From a virus, in the IMG/VR virus record IMGVR_UViG_3300025276_000270, positions 1 to 20,645 of that record: a DNA stretch of 20,645 nucleotides. One strand, given 5' to 3'. The notes beneath the pieces were generated by a model, which was not told the origin of the DNA, ran no database searches, and worked only from the letters and a program-made list of their open reading frames with translations. A program made the position numbers and the translations under genes. Positions 12,504 to 19,063 of the stretch are shown here, piece after piece. How positions within the stretch are numbered: position 1 is the first letter of the stretch; each line of letters begins with the position of its first letter.

Positions 12504-13257
12504 CACAGAACACGAAGTACAAGAATTAATAGACAACTCATACTCAGATGATTTTTACTATGGGTATTTAGGCAAAGCTGCCTTTTCGTCTAGTGCATTA
12601 AAACTATTATTAGATAGTCCAAAGACTTATCACTATGTAACTAAGTATGGACAAGAGCAAAACAGTCAAGCATTGAGAGACGGCTGGTTGTTTCATACTA
12701 TGATGCTAGAGCCAGAAAAAATAGATGACGTTGTTTTTGTAGATGTGCAAAGCAAGAACACTAAAAAGTTTAAAGAAGCTAAATTAGAATACCCAGAAGT
12801 ATTTACAATGAAAGAGAAAAACGACTCAGAGCGTTTAGTAGATGCAATGAGTAAGAACAATACGGCTATGGAGTTAATGAGGAATAGCGTTACGGAAATA
12901 CCAGCTATTGGTAATTTACAAGGCTATCCTTTTAGAGCTAAGGCAGATATACTAAAAAAATCTGGAGGACTTGTCGATCTTAAGACTACTATTGATGTTA
13001 AGAATTTTGATAAAAGTGCTGCAAAATATCGTTATTATCTACAAGTGTATATTTATTGCGAATTATTTAACGTTGATTACAAAGACTTTAAGTTCTTATG
13101 TATAGACAAAAAGAATTTAGACATTGCAGTGTGGGACGTATCAAAAGACTTTTACGAAAGAGGAGAGCAAGAAGTAGCTAGAGCTATTAAAATATACGAA
13201 CACTACAAAAGCGATGCATTTGATATTAACGATTTTATAATTAAAGGAACACTTTAA
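12481..13257 (+). CDS. PD-(D/E)XK exonuclease (RecE/YqaJ-type, DUF3799-like)
   Basis: 258 residues. Motifs in order: FSSSALKLLLDSPKTY (35-50), DGWLFHTMMLEP (67-78) with H72, E140 in TEIPAIG, KADIL (154-158), VDLKTT (165-170) with D166 and K168, and YYLQVYIYCEL (185-195) with the Q.Y pair. This is the pattern of phage exonucleases of the RecE/exodeoxyribonuclease VIII group, which resect a 5' strand to leave single-stranded DNA for an annealing protein. The annealing candidate lies over 6 kb upstream, unlike the usual side-by-side pair. The start overlaps the coiled-coil gene. Confidence 0.8.
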   Translation: MKIKLLDNTEHEVQELIDNSYSDDFYYGYLGKAAFSSSALKLLLDSPKTYHYVTKYGQEQNSQALRDGWLFHTMMLEPEKIDDVVFVDVQSKNTKKFKEAKLEYPEVFTMKEKNDSERLVDAMSKNNTAMELMRNSVTEIPAIGNLQGYPFRAKADILKKSGGLVDLKTTIDVKNFDKSAAKYRYYLQVYIYCELFNVDYKDFKFLCIDKKNLDIAVWDVSKDFYERGEQEVARAIKIYEHYKSDAFDINDFIIKGTL

Positions 13258-13260
13258 AAA

Positions 13261-13755
13261 ATGGATATGACAGAGAAAGAAATGTATAACCACGAATGGT
13301 TAAGAGAAAGAATACTTTACTATACAAAAGTAGATGTTTTAGACAAAAGGAGAACAAGAGAGAATGTTAATGCAAGAGTAATTTTTTGTAAGATAGCGAG
13401 AGAACTGTTTTGGCATACTTGGAGAAGGATAGGCGAATACTTAGGTAAAGACCACGCTACTGCTATGCACTCAGCTAATGGGTTTGAGGTTGTAAAAAAT
13501 TACGAGCATAAATTTTACAATGCGTTTAAAATGATATTAGTAGAGCTAGAGGGCGAGGAGCTAATAATTAAACATCACAATTTTGGTTTAATTGATAACC
13601 TAGACGAATATATTATAAATTACAGAGAGTCGATTAAAAATAAAGTAGAAGAGATAAAACAAGAAATTAAAATTAAACAAGAAAATAAAGTAATAAAAAA
13701 CGAAGCGTTTACAAGTGTAGCAAAAAGATTTAAAGAATTAAAAAATACAATTTAA
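13261..13755 (+). CDS. Protein with DnaA domain IV-like helix-turn-helix
   Basis: 164 residues. Residues ~30-75 (RTRENVNARVIFCKIARELFW, TWRRIGEYLGKDHATAMHSAN) match the DnaA C-terminal domain: a basic R.R..V.AR start, a helix-turn-helix and the signature (G)KDHAT.(M)H corresponding to GRDHST.LH of DnaA. No AAA+ ATPase part is present. The rest is helical and Lys/Glu-rich (VEEIKQEIKIKQENKVIKNE), possibly a coiled coil. A role as origin-binding protein, or as a DnaA-box competitor, is plausible. It shares one base with the ParB-like gene. Confidence 0.7.
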   Translation: MDMTEKEMYNHEWLRERILYYTKVDVLDKRRTRENVNARVIFCKIARELFWHTWRRIGEYLGKDHATAMHSANGFEVVKNYEHKFYNAFKMILVELEGEELIIKHHNFGLIDNLDEYIINYRESIKNKVEEIKQEIKIKQENKVIKNEAFTSVAKRFKELKNTI

Positions 13756-14345
13756 TGGAACTAGTAAAAATCACAGAAGTAAAGGGCAATAAAGATAACC
13801 CTAGAATTATCAAAGACGCTAAATTTAAAAAGTTAGTACAAAGCATAAAGGACTTTCCAGAAATGCTTAAAATACGACCAATAGTAGTAAACGGAGAAAT
13901 GACTGTACTAGGAGGCAATATGCGATTAAAAGCTTGTCAACAGGCTGGGCTAAAGGAAGTCTGGATATTAAAAGCAGACAATTTAACTGAGGATCAACAA
14001 AAGGAATTCATAATAAAGGACAACTCTGGTTTTGGAGAATGGGACTGGGACACATTAGCAAATGAGTGGGACGTTGATAAACTAGAAGACTGGGGACTTG
14101 ATGTACCAAGCATAGAAGACTTTACTGGAGTTGAGGAACAAGAGATCGAGTTTAGCGAATATTTAGACGAGTCGCATAATTACGTTGTATTACTTTTTGA
14201 TTCGGAAGTAGATTGGCTATCAGCACAAACACATTTTGATATTAGCTCAGTACACTCAATGAGAGCGAATGGCAAACCTTGGTCTAAGGGCATAGGAAGG
14301 GTTTTAAATGGAGCTAAATATCTTAGAAGTATCAAAGATGAATAA
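13755..14345 (+). CDS. ParB-like (ParB/Srx-fold) protein
   Basis: 196 residues. Residues 1-95 hold the ParB N-terminal fold: NPRIIKDAKFKKLVQSIKDF (15-34), IRPIVVNGEMTVLGGNMRLKA (40-60) with the GGNMR loop, and IIKDNSGFGEWDWDTLANEW (86-105), a phage-type variant of the next segment. The C-terminal half (NYVVLLFDSEVDWLSAQTHF, SKGIGRVLNG) is a separate domain often seen in phage ParB-like proteins near terminases. Phage relatives act as nucleases or as partners in DNA base modification. It overlaps the first glycosyltransferase by eight bases. Confidence 0.75.
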   Translation: MELVKITEVKGNKDNPRIIKDAKFKKLVQSIKDFPEMLKIRPIVVNGEMTVLGGNMRLKACQQAGLKEVWILKADNLTEDQQKEFIIKDNSGFGEWDWDTLANEWDVDKLEDWGLDVPSIEDFTGVEEQEIEFSEYLDESHNYVVLLFDSEVDWLSAQTHFDISSVHSMRANGKPWSKGIGRVLNGAKYLRSIKDE

Positions 14346-15054
14346 CATATACATACCCTCTTACAATAGAGCTGACAATGTTAGAACATACGAGTATCTG
14401 GGTTGCGGTAAAATAATAGTACCTAAAAGCCAAGAGAGTGAATATAAAAAAAGATACGGAAATGCAGTGCAAAGTATTGAGGACAACAGAGACGGATCGG
14501 TTGCTAAAAAAAGAAATGCTATTTTAGATTTAATCAAAGAAGAGCAAAAGGACGGATATGGCTGGATAATAGACGATGACTTAGTAAAGGTTAAAAGAAA
14601 GAAAGAGGGCAATGATCTGGGGGGAGACGAAACATTAGAATTATTAGAAAAAATATACATAATGGCTAAAGACTCTGGTATTAAATATGCTGGAGTAGAT
14701 TACTCGCTTGACAATATGAAGCTAAAAGATTATCAGCCTTTCTCGTTTACTAAGGTTATTTTTGGAGGTACTTTGGTTTGCGAGAATGATGGACTTAGAT
14801 ATGACGAGAGATTTAAAATAAATGAAGACGTAGAGTTCTGGGTACAAAAGTTAAACTCAAATAGAAGGCTTTTAAAGGACAATCAATATGCAATGGTGTT
14901 CTACGGTCAAGACGGAGGCAAAGATAGTGTCATAGGCTATACAAATGACGATAGGAGGGTTTATGCTACTATGTTAAACAATAAGTGGGGAGAAAAAATA
15001 ATGAACTGGAACAAAACAAGGTTTGAATTTAAAATACCAATTAAAGGAGTATGA
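14338..15054 (+). CDS. Glycosyltransferase, TET-associated (TAGT)-like, copy 1
   Basis: The start chosen is ATG 14338, overlapping the ParB stop by eight bases; the alternative at 14308 adds ten residues of different character. The 238-residue product begins MNNIYIPSYNRADNVRTYEY, has a GWIIDDDLVKV segment (75-85) as the DxD metal site of GT-A enzymes, a FGGTLVCENDGLRYDERF stretch and KINEDVEFWVQKL as probable catalytic region. This resembles the TAGT family, which adds sugar to modified bases in phage DNA. It is a paralogue of the next gene, with shared opening and ending (IPIKGV / APIKGI). Confidence 0.65.
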   Translation: MNNIYIPSYNRADNVRTYEYLGCGKIIVPKSQESEYKKRYGNAVQSIEDNRDGSVAKKRNAILDLIKEEQKDGYGWIIDDDLVKVKRKKEGNDLGGDETLELLEKIYIMAKDSGIKYAGVDYSLDNMKLKDYQPFSFTKVIFGGTLVCENDGLRYDERFKINEDVEFWVQKLNSNRRLLKDNQYAMVFYGQDGGKDSVIGYTNDDRRVYATMLNNKWGEKIMNWNKTRFEFKIPIKGV

Positions 15055-15794
15055 ATATATATGCACCGAGTTACAAGAGAGCTAAGGGGGTTAAGACTCA
15101 CAGAATAATAAAAGACGTTATTTATTGCGTTCACGAGTTTGAAGCAGATGACTATAAGAAACTAGGGTACAACGTAGAGGTTATGCCAGATAGTATAAAA
15201 GGAAACATCGCTAGAGTCCGTAATTATATGCTTGACAATTATATAGGGGACAAGGGTTTGATAGTTGACGATGATCTGGAGGCTATAAAGCGTTGGAACG
15301 TAAAAGAAGGTAAGCCGAAACAAGAAACAATAAACAACATTACAGAATGGATAGAGCAAGGCTTTAATATGTGCGAAGAGGTCGGAGCTAAGTTATGGGG
15401 GGTTAACATTCTAGGGGACAAAGGTAGTTATAGAGAGTACTCGCCTTTTAGTTTGACTAATACGGTATCAGCATCTTTTATGGGTTTTCTAAATAACAAA
15501 CTAAGGTTTGACGAAAGACTACCACTAAAAGACGATTACGACTATTGCTTACAGAATCTAAATGAATACAGAAAAATACTAAGAATTAACTATGCTTGTC
15601 TAGTAAAGAAAGATCACGCCAACTTAGGAGGTTGTGCCGATTACAGAACAATGAGTAGAGAGAAGGATCAAATAAAACTAATGCAGAAAAAATGGGGGTC
15701 AAAAATTGTAAAGCTAGACACTACTCAGAGAGGCAAGAAAAAAAAGAACTTTGACTTAAACCCTATAATAAAAGCACCAATAAAAGGAATATAA
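15051..15794 (+). CDS. Glycosyltransferase, TET-associated (TAGT)-like, copy 2
   Basis: 247 residues, starting in an ATGA overlap with copy 1 and preceded by AAAGGAG. It opens MNIYAPSYKRAKGVKTHRII, then VIYCVHEFEADDYKK (23-37), VMPDSIKGNIARVRNYM (44-60) and GLIVDDDLEAI (69-79), the DxD site. The HEFEADDY, GN.ARVRN and VDDD elements look closer to canonical TAGT proteins than copy 1, in which the first is replaced by VPKSQESEYKK. Later come FDERLPLKDDYDYCLQNL and VKKDHANLGGC, which probably form the active-site base and acceptor pocket. The two copies may add different sugars or act in sequence. Confidence 0.7.
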   Translation: MNIYAPSYKRAKGVKTHRIIKDVIYCVHEFEADDYKKLGYNVEVMPDSIKGNIARVRNYMLDNYIGDKGLIVDDDLEAIKRWNVKEGKPKQETINNITEWIEQGFNMCEEVGAKLWGVNILGDKGSYREYSPFSLTNTVSASFMGFLNNKLRFDERLPLKDDYDYCLQNLNEYRKILRINYACLVKKDHANLGGCADYRTMSREKDQIKLMQKKWGSKIVKLDTTQRGKKKKNFDLNPIIKAPIKGI

Positions 15795-15795
15795 A

Positions 15796-16146
15796 ATGAA
15801 CAAAACCGAACAACATAAAAAGGCAATACTCGAAGCTTTAGAAAAACACTTAGGAATCGTTACAACGGCTTGTCGTACAGTTGGAGTAGGTAGGACTACT
15901 TTTTACGGCTGGTTAAATGATGACAAGAAGTTTGCTGAGAAAGTGGAGGACGTACAAAACATAGCTTTAGATTTTGCAGAGAGTCAATTACATAAACAAA
16001 TAGGAGACGGAAATACTTCGGCTACTATATTTTATTTAAAGACTAAAGGCAAGGGCAGAGGCTTTGTAGAGAGGCAAGAAATAACAGGAGCTAATGGTAT
16101 GCCAACTAATTTTCAAATTGAGATAATTGAGAATACCGAGGATTAA
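15796..16146 (+). CDS. terS: Terminase small subunit
   Basis: 116 residues. The N-terminal ~50 residues form a helix-turn-helix (ILEALEKHLGIVTTACRTVGV, GRTTFYGWLNDD), which would bind the packaging start site. A helical oligomerisation part (FAESQLHKQIGDGNTSATIF, YLKTKGKGRGFVERQ) follows, a frequent signature of small terminases in this phage group. Direct overlap with the large-subunit gene confirms the assignment. The start lies one base after the glycosyltransferase stop. Confidence 0.85.
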   Translation: MNKTEQHKKAILEALEKHLGIVTTACRTVGVGRTTFYGWLNDDKKFAEKVEDVQNIALDFAESQLHKQIGDGNTSATIFYLKTKGKGRGFVERQEITGANGMPTNFQIEIIENTED

Positions 16147-17290
16147 AACCAACGTAGTTTATAAGCACCTACTCAACAGTAAAAGCAAAATCGTAGTTGA
16201 ACAAGGTGGGACTAGGTCTGGAAAGACTTATAATATAATTCTATACATAATTTTTCAGTATTGCTTGAAGCATACAAAGAAGACTATTACTATCACTAGA
16301 AAAACCTTTCCTAGCGTTAGAGCTTCTGTAATGAGAGATTTTATTAGTATCTTAAAAGAGTACGATATATACAGAGAAGAGTATCACAACAAGTCCAATA
16401 GTGAATACTATCTAAACGGAAACTTAATAGAGTTTATTAGCGTAGATCAACCTCAAAAAATTAGAGGACGTAAAAGAGATTTACTATTCATAAACGAGGC
16501 TAATGAATTGGAGTTTGAAGACTGGCAACAGTTAATATTCAGAACTACCGATAAAATTATAATTGACTACAATCCCTCTGACGAGTATCACTGGATATAT
16601 GACAGAGTGTTGAATCGAGATGATGTTGAGTTTTACAGAACAACATATCTAGACAATCCTTTTTTAAATAGTAGTATAGTTGCTGAGATTGAAAGATTAA
16701 GAGAAACTGACGAACAGTACTGGCAAGTTTACGGACTAGGGTTAAAAGGAGTTAGCAAGTCTGTTATATTTACTCACAATGTAGTGGAGAAAGTTCCAGA
16801 AGATGCTAAGTTTATTTCTTTTGGCTTAGATTACGGATATACTAATGACCCTACTGCTTTAGTGGGCATCTGGATCAAAGACTATGATTTGTATATTAAA
16901 GAGTATTTATACCAGTCAATGATGACAGGACACGATATACACAAGAAGTTTAAAGACATCGGAATAGCAAGAGAACTAATCTGGGGGGACTCAGCAGAGC
17001 CTAGATTAAATGATGAGCTAAAGCGTATGGGTTGGAATGTAAGAGCTAGTATAAAAGGAAAGGACAGTGTAAATGCTGGGATCGACTTATTAAAGAGGTA
17101 TAAAATAAATATCACAAAGGATAGCTCAAATGCGATACAAGAGTTTAGGAATTACAAGTGGCTAGAGGACAAATCTGGAAACTTAACTAATAAGCCAGAG
17201 GATCGAAATAATCACATTATCGATGCGGTTAGATACGGAACTTATAGCATCATAAGTAAGCCAAACTTTGGCAAGTACACAATTTCATAA
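16127..17290 (+). CDS. terL: Terminase large subunit, non-ATG start
   Basis: About 387 residues. Walker A is GGTRSGKT (27-34), Walker B with catalytic Glu is DLLFINEANEL, and the nuclease domain shows FGLDYGYTNDPTAL, IWGDSAEPR and HIIDAVRYG with the three Asp residues that bind metal. It packages DNA into the capsid and cuts it. The frame is closed by TAA at 16124-16126, and no ATG or GTG exists before Walker A (the first ATG is about residue 70), so translation begins at TTG 16127, or less likely ATT 16142. It overlaps the small-subunit gene by 20 bases. Length and motifs suit the PBSX/Terminase_3 group. Confidence 0.92.
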   Translation: MRIPRIKTNVVYKHLLNSKSKIVVEQGGTRSGKTYNIILYIIFQYCLKHTKKTITITRKTFPSVRASVMRDFISILKEYDIYREEYHNKSNSEYYLNGNLIEFISVDQPQKIRGRKRDLLFINEANELEFEDWQQLIFRTTDKIIIDYNPSDEYHWIYDRVLNRDDVEFYRTTYLDNPFLNSSIVAEIERLRETDEQYWQVYGLGLKGVSKSVIFTHNVVEKVPEDAKFISFGLDYGYTNDPTALVGIWIKDYDLYIKEYLYQSMMTGHDIHKKFKDIGIARELIWGDSAEPRLNDELKRMGWNVRASIKGKDSVNAGIDLLKRYKINITKDSSNAIQEFRNYKWLEDKSGNLTNKPEDRNNHIIDAVRYGTYSIISKPNFGKYTIS

Positions 17291-17317
17291 AAACAATAAA
17301 TAATACGTTATATTAAT

Positions 17318-17965
17318 ATGAACATTAAACTAAATGTACCAAACAAACTTAGTGAGATAGCATTGTCTGACTATGTGAAGTATTTAAAGATACTAGACAT
17401 TAATGAAGAAGACGAGAATAGCGATGTTTTTGTCCAGCAGAAAGTTCTGGAGATATTTTGCGGAGTGCCTTACAATGATTCGCTAGAGTTTAAAATGAGC
17501 GACGTTTCTAAGATTGTCAATGTAATAAATAACACACTAAGTGAAAAACCAGCATTAGTTAAGTCTTTTAAGCTGGGGGATACAGAGTTTGGCTTTATAC
17601 CTAAGCTGGACGATATGAGCTTTGGAGAATACATAGACGTTGATACAAACATAGGTGACTGGGACAATATGTACAGAGTTATGAGTGTTTTATATAGACC
17701 CATAAATCAGAAGAGTGGAGAGAAATATTTAATAGACGAATACAAAGGGGACTTGTATCACGATGCTATGAGGCATACACCAATGGACGCAGTTATTAGT
17801 AGCTTAGTTTTTTTTTACAATTTAGGCAAGGAGTTGTCGATGGCTATGATAAACTTTTTGGGGACGGAGACGGAGGAGGACTTGACGCAACATCAAATTT
17901 CAATGAGCGATACGGCTGGTATAACTCAATTCAGGCACTTGCTGAGTTCGATGTCCTTAAAATAG
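17318..17965 (+). CDS. Tail assembly chaperone, G-like (zero-frame product)
   Basis: 215 residues: LNVPNKLSEIALSDYVKYLK, QQKVLEIFCGVPYN, FGFIPKLDDMSFGEYIDVD, MYRVMSVLYRPINQ and SLVFFYNLGKEL. I recall this series of segments from tail proteins of Bacteroidota siphophages. The position (first tail gene after terminase) and the overlapping -1 frame with no start codon identify it as the equivalent of lambda G, which chaperones the tape measure during tail assembly. A minority of ribosomes would shift and make a 251-residue fusion ending at 18072. It starts 27 bases after terL with AT-rich sequence and no clear Shine-Dalgarno site. Confidence 0.75.
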   Translation: MNIKLNVPNKLSEIALSDYVKYLKILDINEEDENSDVFVQQKVLEIFCGVPYNDSLEFKMSDVSKIVNVINNTLSEKPALVKSFKLGDTEFGFIPKLDDMSFGEYIDVDTNIGDWDNMYRVMSVLYRPINQKSGEKYLIDEYKGDLYHDAMRHTPMDAVISSLVFFYNLGKELSMAMINFLGTETEEDLTQHQISMSDTAGITQFRHLLSSMSLK

Positions 17966-18072
17966 ATGAGGTCACGAGATTAAATGTTCATACGTGCTTA
18001 CACGCACTTAGTTATAAGAAAGAGAAAAACGAGCTAGAGAGTAGCAGAATAAAAAATAAATTTAACAAATGA
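17803..18072 (+). CDS. Tail assembly chaperone, T-like extension reached by -1 frameshift
   Basis: This frame opens after TAG 17800-17802 and runs to TGA 18070-18072, in the -1 frame of the G-like gene. It contains no ATG, GTG or TTG codon, so it cannot start on its own. The conserved-looking part is NFNERYGWYNSIQALAEFDV, EVTRLNVHTCLHALSYKKEK and a basic end (SSRIKNKFNK); the GWY-containing segment is familiar from tail genes of this phage group. Its TGA overlaps the next ATG (ATGA), as expected for a translated gene. By analogy with lambda GT, the fusion protein bridges the tape measure and the tail tube protein. Confidence 0.75.
   Translation, partial: LSFFLQFRQGVVDGYDKLFGDGDGGGLDATSNFNERYGWYNSIQALAEFDVLKIDEVTRLNVHTCLHALSYKKEKNELESSRIKNKFNK
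17857..17863 (+). other. Candidate -1 frameshift slippery heptamer T_TTG_GGG
   Basis: In the zero frame the codons are TTT TTG GGG ACG, giving the X_XXY_YYZ heptamer at 17857-17863. A shift here would keep the helix FFYNLGKELSMAMINFLG and join it to a Gly/Asp linker (DGDGGGLDATSN) before the T-like part. A second candidate is T_TTT_TTT at 17809-17815, within a run of nine T, just inside the overlap. A purine-rich stretch (17860-17880) directly follows the first site. No strong downstream hairpin was found by eye. Confidence 0.55.
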
Positions 18073-18548
18073 GTGCAATAGAACATAGAGGAGCGTATGC
18101 GTATTACGATGTATTGGAGAAGTTAAAAAATAACTTACTTTCAGACGTAAACATTAATACAGTTACAGAGGGCGATATAACACAAGTTAATTTAAACAAA
18201 CAAGACATATTCCCACTGTCGCATATAATGGTTAATAGCGTTGCTGAGAACGGACAAGTAATGACGTTTAACGTTAGTGTTATGGCTATGGATATCGTGG
18301 ACGTGAGCAAGGCTAAGACGGTTGATATATTCAGAGGTAACGACAATGAGCAAGATGTTTTAAACACACAGTTAGCGGTATTAAATAAATTCTTGCAACA
18401 GTTAAGAAAAGGCAACCTACACTTTGACGGTTACCACTTAGAAAGTAGTGTAAACTTAGAGCCGTTTAGAGATAGGTTTGAGAACCAAGTCGCTGGGTGG
18501 GTAGCAACGTTTAGTCTGGTAGTTATGAATAACATAGACGCTTGTTAA
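18069..18548 (+). CDS. Tail protein, probable tail terminator or neck component
   Basis: 159 residues: AYYDVLEKLKNNLLSDVNIN, VNLNKQDIFPLSHIMVNSVA, FNVSVMAMDIVDVSK, FRGNDNEQDVLNTQLAVLNK, then LRKGNLHFDGY and NQVAGWVATFSLVV. The central GNDNEQDVLNTQLAVLN segment is familiar to me from Bacteroidota siphophages. The alpha/beta layout with a final strand (GWVATFSLVVMNN) is like tail terminator proteins (lambda gpU, HK97 gp10 neighbours), which stop tube growth. It is translationally coupled to the frameshift ORF. Tail role is supported by context; the exact part is inferred. Confidence 0.6.
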   Translation: MSAIEHRGAYAYYDVLEKLKNNLLSDVNINTVTEGDITQVNLNKQDIFPLSHIMVNSVAENGQVMTFNVSVMAMDIVDVSKAKTVDIFRGNDNEQDVLNTQLAVLNKFLQQLRKGNLHFDGYHLESSVNLEPFRDRFENQVAGWVATFSLVVMNNIDAC

Positions 18549-18549
18549 A

Positions 18550-19062
18550 ATGACATACAAGAATTTAAAGGAAGCGTTAGCAGAAGTAAGAGACCTTATA
18601 GTCAAGGAGTCTAAAGAGAATTTAATCGCTGCAAAAAAGGGCGGAGGAGCTTTAGAGGACAGTATTAAGGGTACGCCAGTAAGTGAAAGTGGCAGCTCTT
18701 TGATGTTTCAGATTTTAATGGAAGACTACGCTACATTTGTAGATAAGGGAGTCAGTGGAACGAAGATTAAATACGATACTCCGTACTCATATACGGATAA
18801 AATGCCACCTCCTAGTGCGTTAGACAAATGGACTGTTAGAAAGGGCATAGCACCGAGAGATGATAAAGGAAGGTTTATGTCAAGAAAGACTTTGCAATTC
18901 TTAATAGCTAGATCTATTTACAGAGACGGTATTAAACCAAGTCTATTTTATACAGAGCCGTATCATAAATATTTAAAAAACATAAGCAAGAGGCTGGAGA
19001 AGTCTTACAGAGTTGATGTTAGAGATTTCACTGACTTTACAATAAAACAAACACAGAAATAA
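18550..19062 (+). CDS. HK97 gp10-like tail completion / neck protein
   Basis: 170 residues. Residues ~10-70 (VRDLIVKESKENLIAAKKGG, ALEDSIKG, YATFVDKGVSGTK) resemble HK97 gp10-type proteins, whose signature is a helix followed by Y..FV..G. The remainder (YSYTDKMPPPSALDKW, IAPRDDKGRFMSRKTLQFL, ARSIYRDGIKPSLFYTEPY) includes a loop with a PPPS turn and a basic patch found in the phage version of this family. It probably joins the head to the tail tube or completes the tail. It lies one base after the previous stop and one before the next start. Confidence 0.65.
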   Translation: MTYKNLKEALAEVRDLIVKESKENLIAAKKGGGALEDSIKGTPVSESGSSLMFQILMEDYATFVDKGVSGTKIKYDTPYSYTDKMPPPSALDKWTVRKGIAPRDDKGRFMSRKTLQFLIARSIYRDGIKPSLFYTEPYHKYLKNISKRLEKSYRVDVRDFTDFTIKQTQK

Positions 19063-19063
19063 A

